Source: Gammaproteobacteria bacterium Ga0077536 (lineage in GTDB: Bacteria; Pseudomonadota; Gammaproteobacteria; Ga0077536). Taken from it: a DNA stretch of 64,000 bases. The stretch lies in the NCBI GenBank assembly GCA_001464935.1, contig LNEL01000059.1, forward strand, positions 62,001 through 126,000. Reading direction: 5' to 3'. The notes beneath the pieces are model-generated. The model was not told where the DNA came from. It did no database searches and was given only the letters and a program-made list of their open reading frames with translations. The stretch's first letter is position 1; each line of letters opens with the position of its first letter. Shown here piece by piece: positions 62,836 through 64,000 of the stretch. Made by a program: the position numbers and the translations under genes.

Positions 62836-63840
62836 TCAACGCTGGCGGGCAGCGTGCAGTCGCGCCCGCTCGGCACCCAGCGTATCCAGCCACGCGCGCC
62901 TCGCATCGCGGAAACTCACGCCGAGCTCACGCTCGGCCTTGGCGCCGCTGAACTGCAGATCCATGAAGCCCGCGCGCGCGAGATCGGCGCTGAACAGCAC
63001 CGGCAGGCCGAGCAGGCGCTGCACCGGCTCGACGAGTGCGCAGTAGGGCACGGCGAGCCACTTCGGCATCCACCACCAGATCTTCTTCATGCCGCCGGGC
63101 GTGGTCTGCCACAGGCGAAAGACGTCGCGGACCGGCAACGGGCCGCCGGACAGCAGGTAGGTCTCGCCACTGCGGCCCTGATCGACGCAGCGCGCAAGCG
63201 CCTCGCCGACGTCGTCGACGTGCACGAAGGACGGGTGCCCGTCGCCGAAGACGATCGGCGGCAGCCGGCCGCGCACGTACAGGCGGGCAAAGGTGCCGAG
63301 CCCGGCGTGATCGCCCGGCCCGATCACGGCCACCGGACAGGCGATCACGAGCGGCAGGCCCTGGCGCTGGAAGCCGAGTGCGATGTCGTGCGCCTCGGTC
63401 TTGGTCGCTTCGTAGTGGGAGACCGGCGGCGAGGGCCGCTGCCAGGTTTCGTCGCGAATCTGACCGCCGGTTTCACCGTAATAGAAAGCGGTCGAGACGT
63501 AGACGACCCGCGGAATCGCCAGGGCCTGAGCGAGGCCGAGGGTGTGGCGCGTCCCGTCGACATTGATGGCCGTCATCTGCGCGCGCGCCGCGGCGTTGAC
63601 GCCCATCTCGTACATCCCGGCGTTGTGGATCACCGCGTCCGCGCCGCTCATCGGGGCGCGCATCGAGTCCGGATCGGTGACGTCGCCGCGCGCGAGCGTC
63701 GCGCCGAGTGCAGCGATTCCGCGCGCCTCGGCGCTGTCGGGACGGCGCACCAGCGCCGTGACGTCCCAGCCGCGCGCGCGCAGCGCGCGCACCAGCGCGT
63801 GTCCGATGAAACCCGTGGCCCCGGTGACGAACACGCGCAT
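62836..63840 (-). CDS. NAD-dependent epimerase/dehydratase-family (extended SDR) protein
   Basis: Extended SDR of 334 aa. The nucleotide motif TGATGFIG is near residue 7, STAFYYGE is the catalytic Ser/Thr area, and YEATK is the catalytic Tyr-Lys pair. The C-terminal half (KKIWWWMPKWLAVPYCALVEP) has a hydrophobic patch seen in dihydroflavonol reductase- and hydroxysteroid-like members. It lies 32 bp downstream of another SDR on the same strand, so the two are probably co-transcribed. Confidence 0.9.
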   Translation of the reverse strand: MRVFVTGATGFIGHALVRALRARGWDVTALVRRPDSAEARGIAALGATLARGDVTDPDSMRAPMSGADAVIHNAGMYEMGVNAAARAQMTAINVDGTRHTLGLAQALAIPRVVYVSTAFYYGETGGQIRDETWQRPSPPVSHYEATKTEAHDIALGFQRQGLPLVIACPVAVIGPGDHAGLGTFARLYVRGRLPPIVFGDGHPSFVHVDDVGEALARCVDQGRSGETYLLSGGPLPVRDVFRLWQTTPGGMKKIWWWMPKWLAVPYCALVEPVQRLLGLPVLFSADLARAGFMDLQFSGAKAERELGVSFRDARRAWLDTLGAERARLHAARQR

Positions 63841-63872
63841 GGCTGCCTCCCGTGACTGGCGCGGTGAGTGGG

Positions 63873-64000
63873 CTAGAGGTTGCTCTTGTGCTGCACGCCG
63901 TCGACCGGCAGCATCGCGCCGCTGACCCAGCTCGCCTTGTCCGAGCCGAGAAATACCACGGCGTTCGCGACCTCTTCCGGCTTGCCCATGCGGCCGAACG
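63873..64000 (-). CDS. C-terminus of a short-chain dehydrogenase (cut by window edge)
   Basis: Reading leftwards from the edge, the visible part is [20 protein letters not shown] followed by [14 protein letters not shown] and a TAG stop. This matches the end of classical SDRs: R-x-G-x-PEE, VxFLxSD, SG and the final VDGG-like segment. The catalytic centre lies outside the window. It is upstream of the epimerase gene in the same direction. Confidence 0.85.
   Translation of the reverse strand, partial: FGRMGKPEEVANAVVFLGSDKASWVSGAMLPVDGVQHKSNL

Overview
This is a 64 kb, G+C-rich, gene-dense chromosomal stretch from a free-living proteobacterium. A fused RlmKL methyltransferase, a three-part Aas-type acyltransferase/acyl-ACP synthetase, a YcbB/YcbK cell-wall pair and an SrkA kinase point to a high-G+C gammaproteobacterium. 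The gene content is that of a metabolically versatile heterotroph: phenylacetate, hydroxy-acyl-CoA, ketone and possibly C1 or methylated-amine metabolism. I see no rRNA, tRNA, CRISPR array, phage or transposase gene.

Layout, left to right. 1-4.1 kb: the first codons of a possible methyltransferase, a complete SsuABC/TauABC-type ABC importer (minus strand), and a divergent luciferase-like oxidoreductase. 4.4-12 kb: a cytochrome c, a periplasmic cyclophilin, RlmKL, a GGDEF-EAL protein and a GspG-like pseudopilin. 12-18 kb: minus-strand catabolic genes in the order acyl-CoA dehydrogenase, aminoglycoside-phosphotransferase-like kinase, SDR, Baeyer-Villiger monooxygenase. 18-21.7 kb: YcbK/YcbB cell-wall enzymes, a small lipoprotein and a GFA-family protein. 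21.7-28.4 kb: a MetX-like hydrolase, a type III glutamine synthetase/GmaS-like ligase, a small unknown gene and the Aas fusion. 29.5-39 kb: two Fe(II)/2-oxoglutarate oxygenases, an EamA transporter, a VPLPA-CTERM protein, an orphan urea-carboxylase-type binding protein, a LysR regulator, a transglutaminase-like/Anbu proteasome-homologue pair and an EthD-repeat protein. 38.7-44.8 kb: a compact phenylacetate operon, paaI-paaK-paaA-paaB-paaC-paaD-paaE-tetR, with a probable operator before paaI. 44.8-49.3 kb: CopD-like, CBS, an isolated mtdB, and a translationally coupled DUF998/zinc-ribbon/SrkA group. 49.4-57.2 kb: a P450, a glycine-zipper lipoprotein, an acyl-CoA dehydrogenase, a two-gene operon of unknown function and a membrane PAS-GGDEF-EAL protein. 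57.5-64 kb: a DEAD-box helicase, a stand-alone A-T-TE (NRPS-like) synthetase and two SDR/epimerase genes.

Two interspersed repeat families are the most striking non-coding signal. Family 1 has arms built from a 9-bp unit (CGAGAACAC and variants) facing each other across 70-260 bp. There are seven paired copies and one single arm, and every copy lies within about 15-65 bp downstream of a stop codon. Family 2 is a GTAGCCCGG..CCGGGCTAC-type inverted repeat with four copies, one holding a perfect 32-bp inverted repeat. Several convergent gene pairs are separated by G+C-rich hairpins without T-tracts.

Best candidates for undescribed biology are the A-T-TE synthetase, whose adenylation domain lacks the usual amino-acid-anchoring Asp; the two-gene unknown operon at 52.7-54.3 kb behind a leader with a GGGGTAGT/ACTACCCC inverted repeat; and the 3'-end-targeted repeat family.
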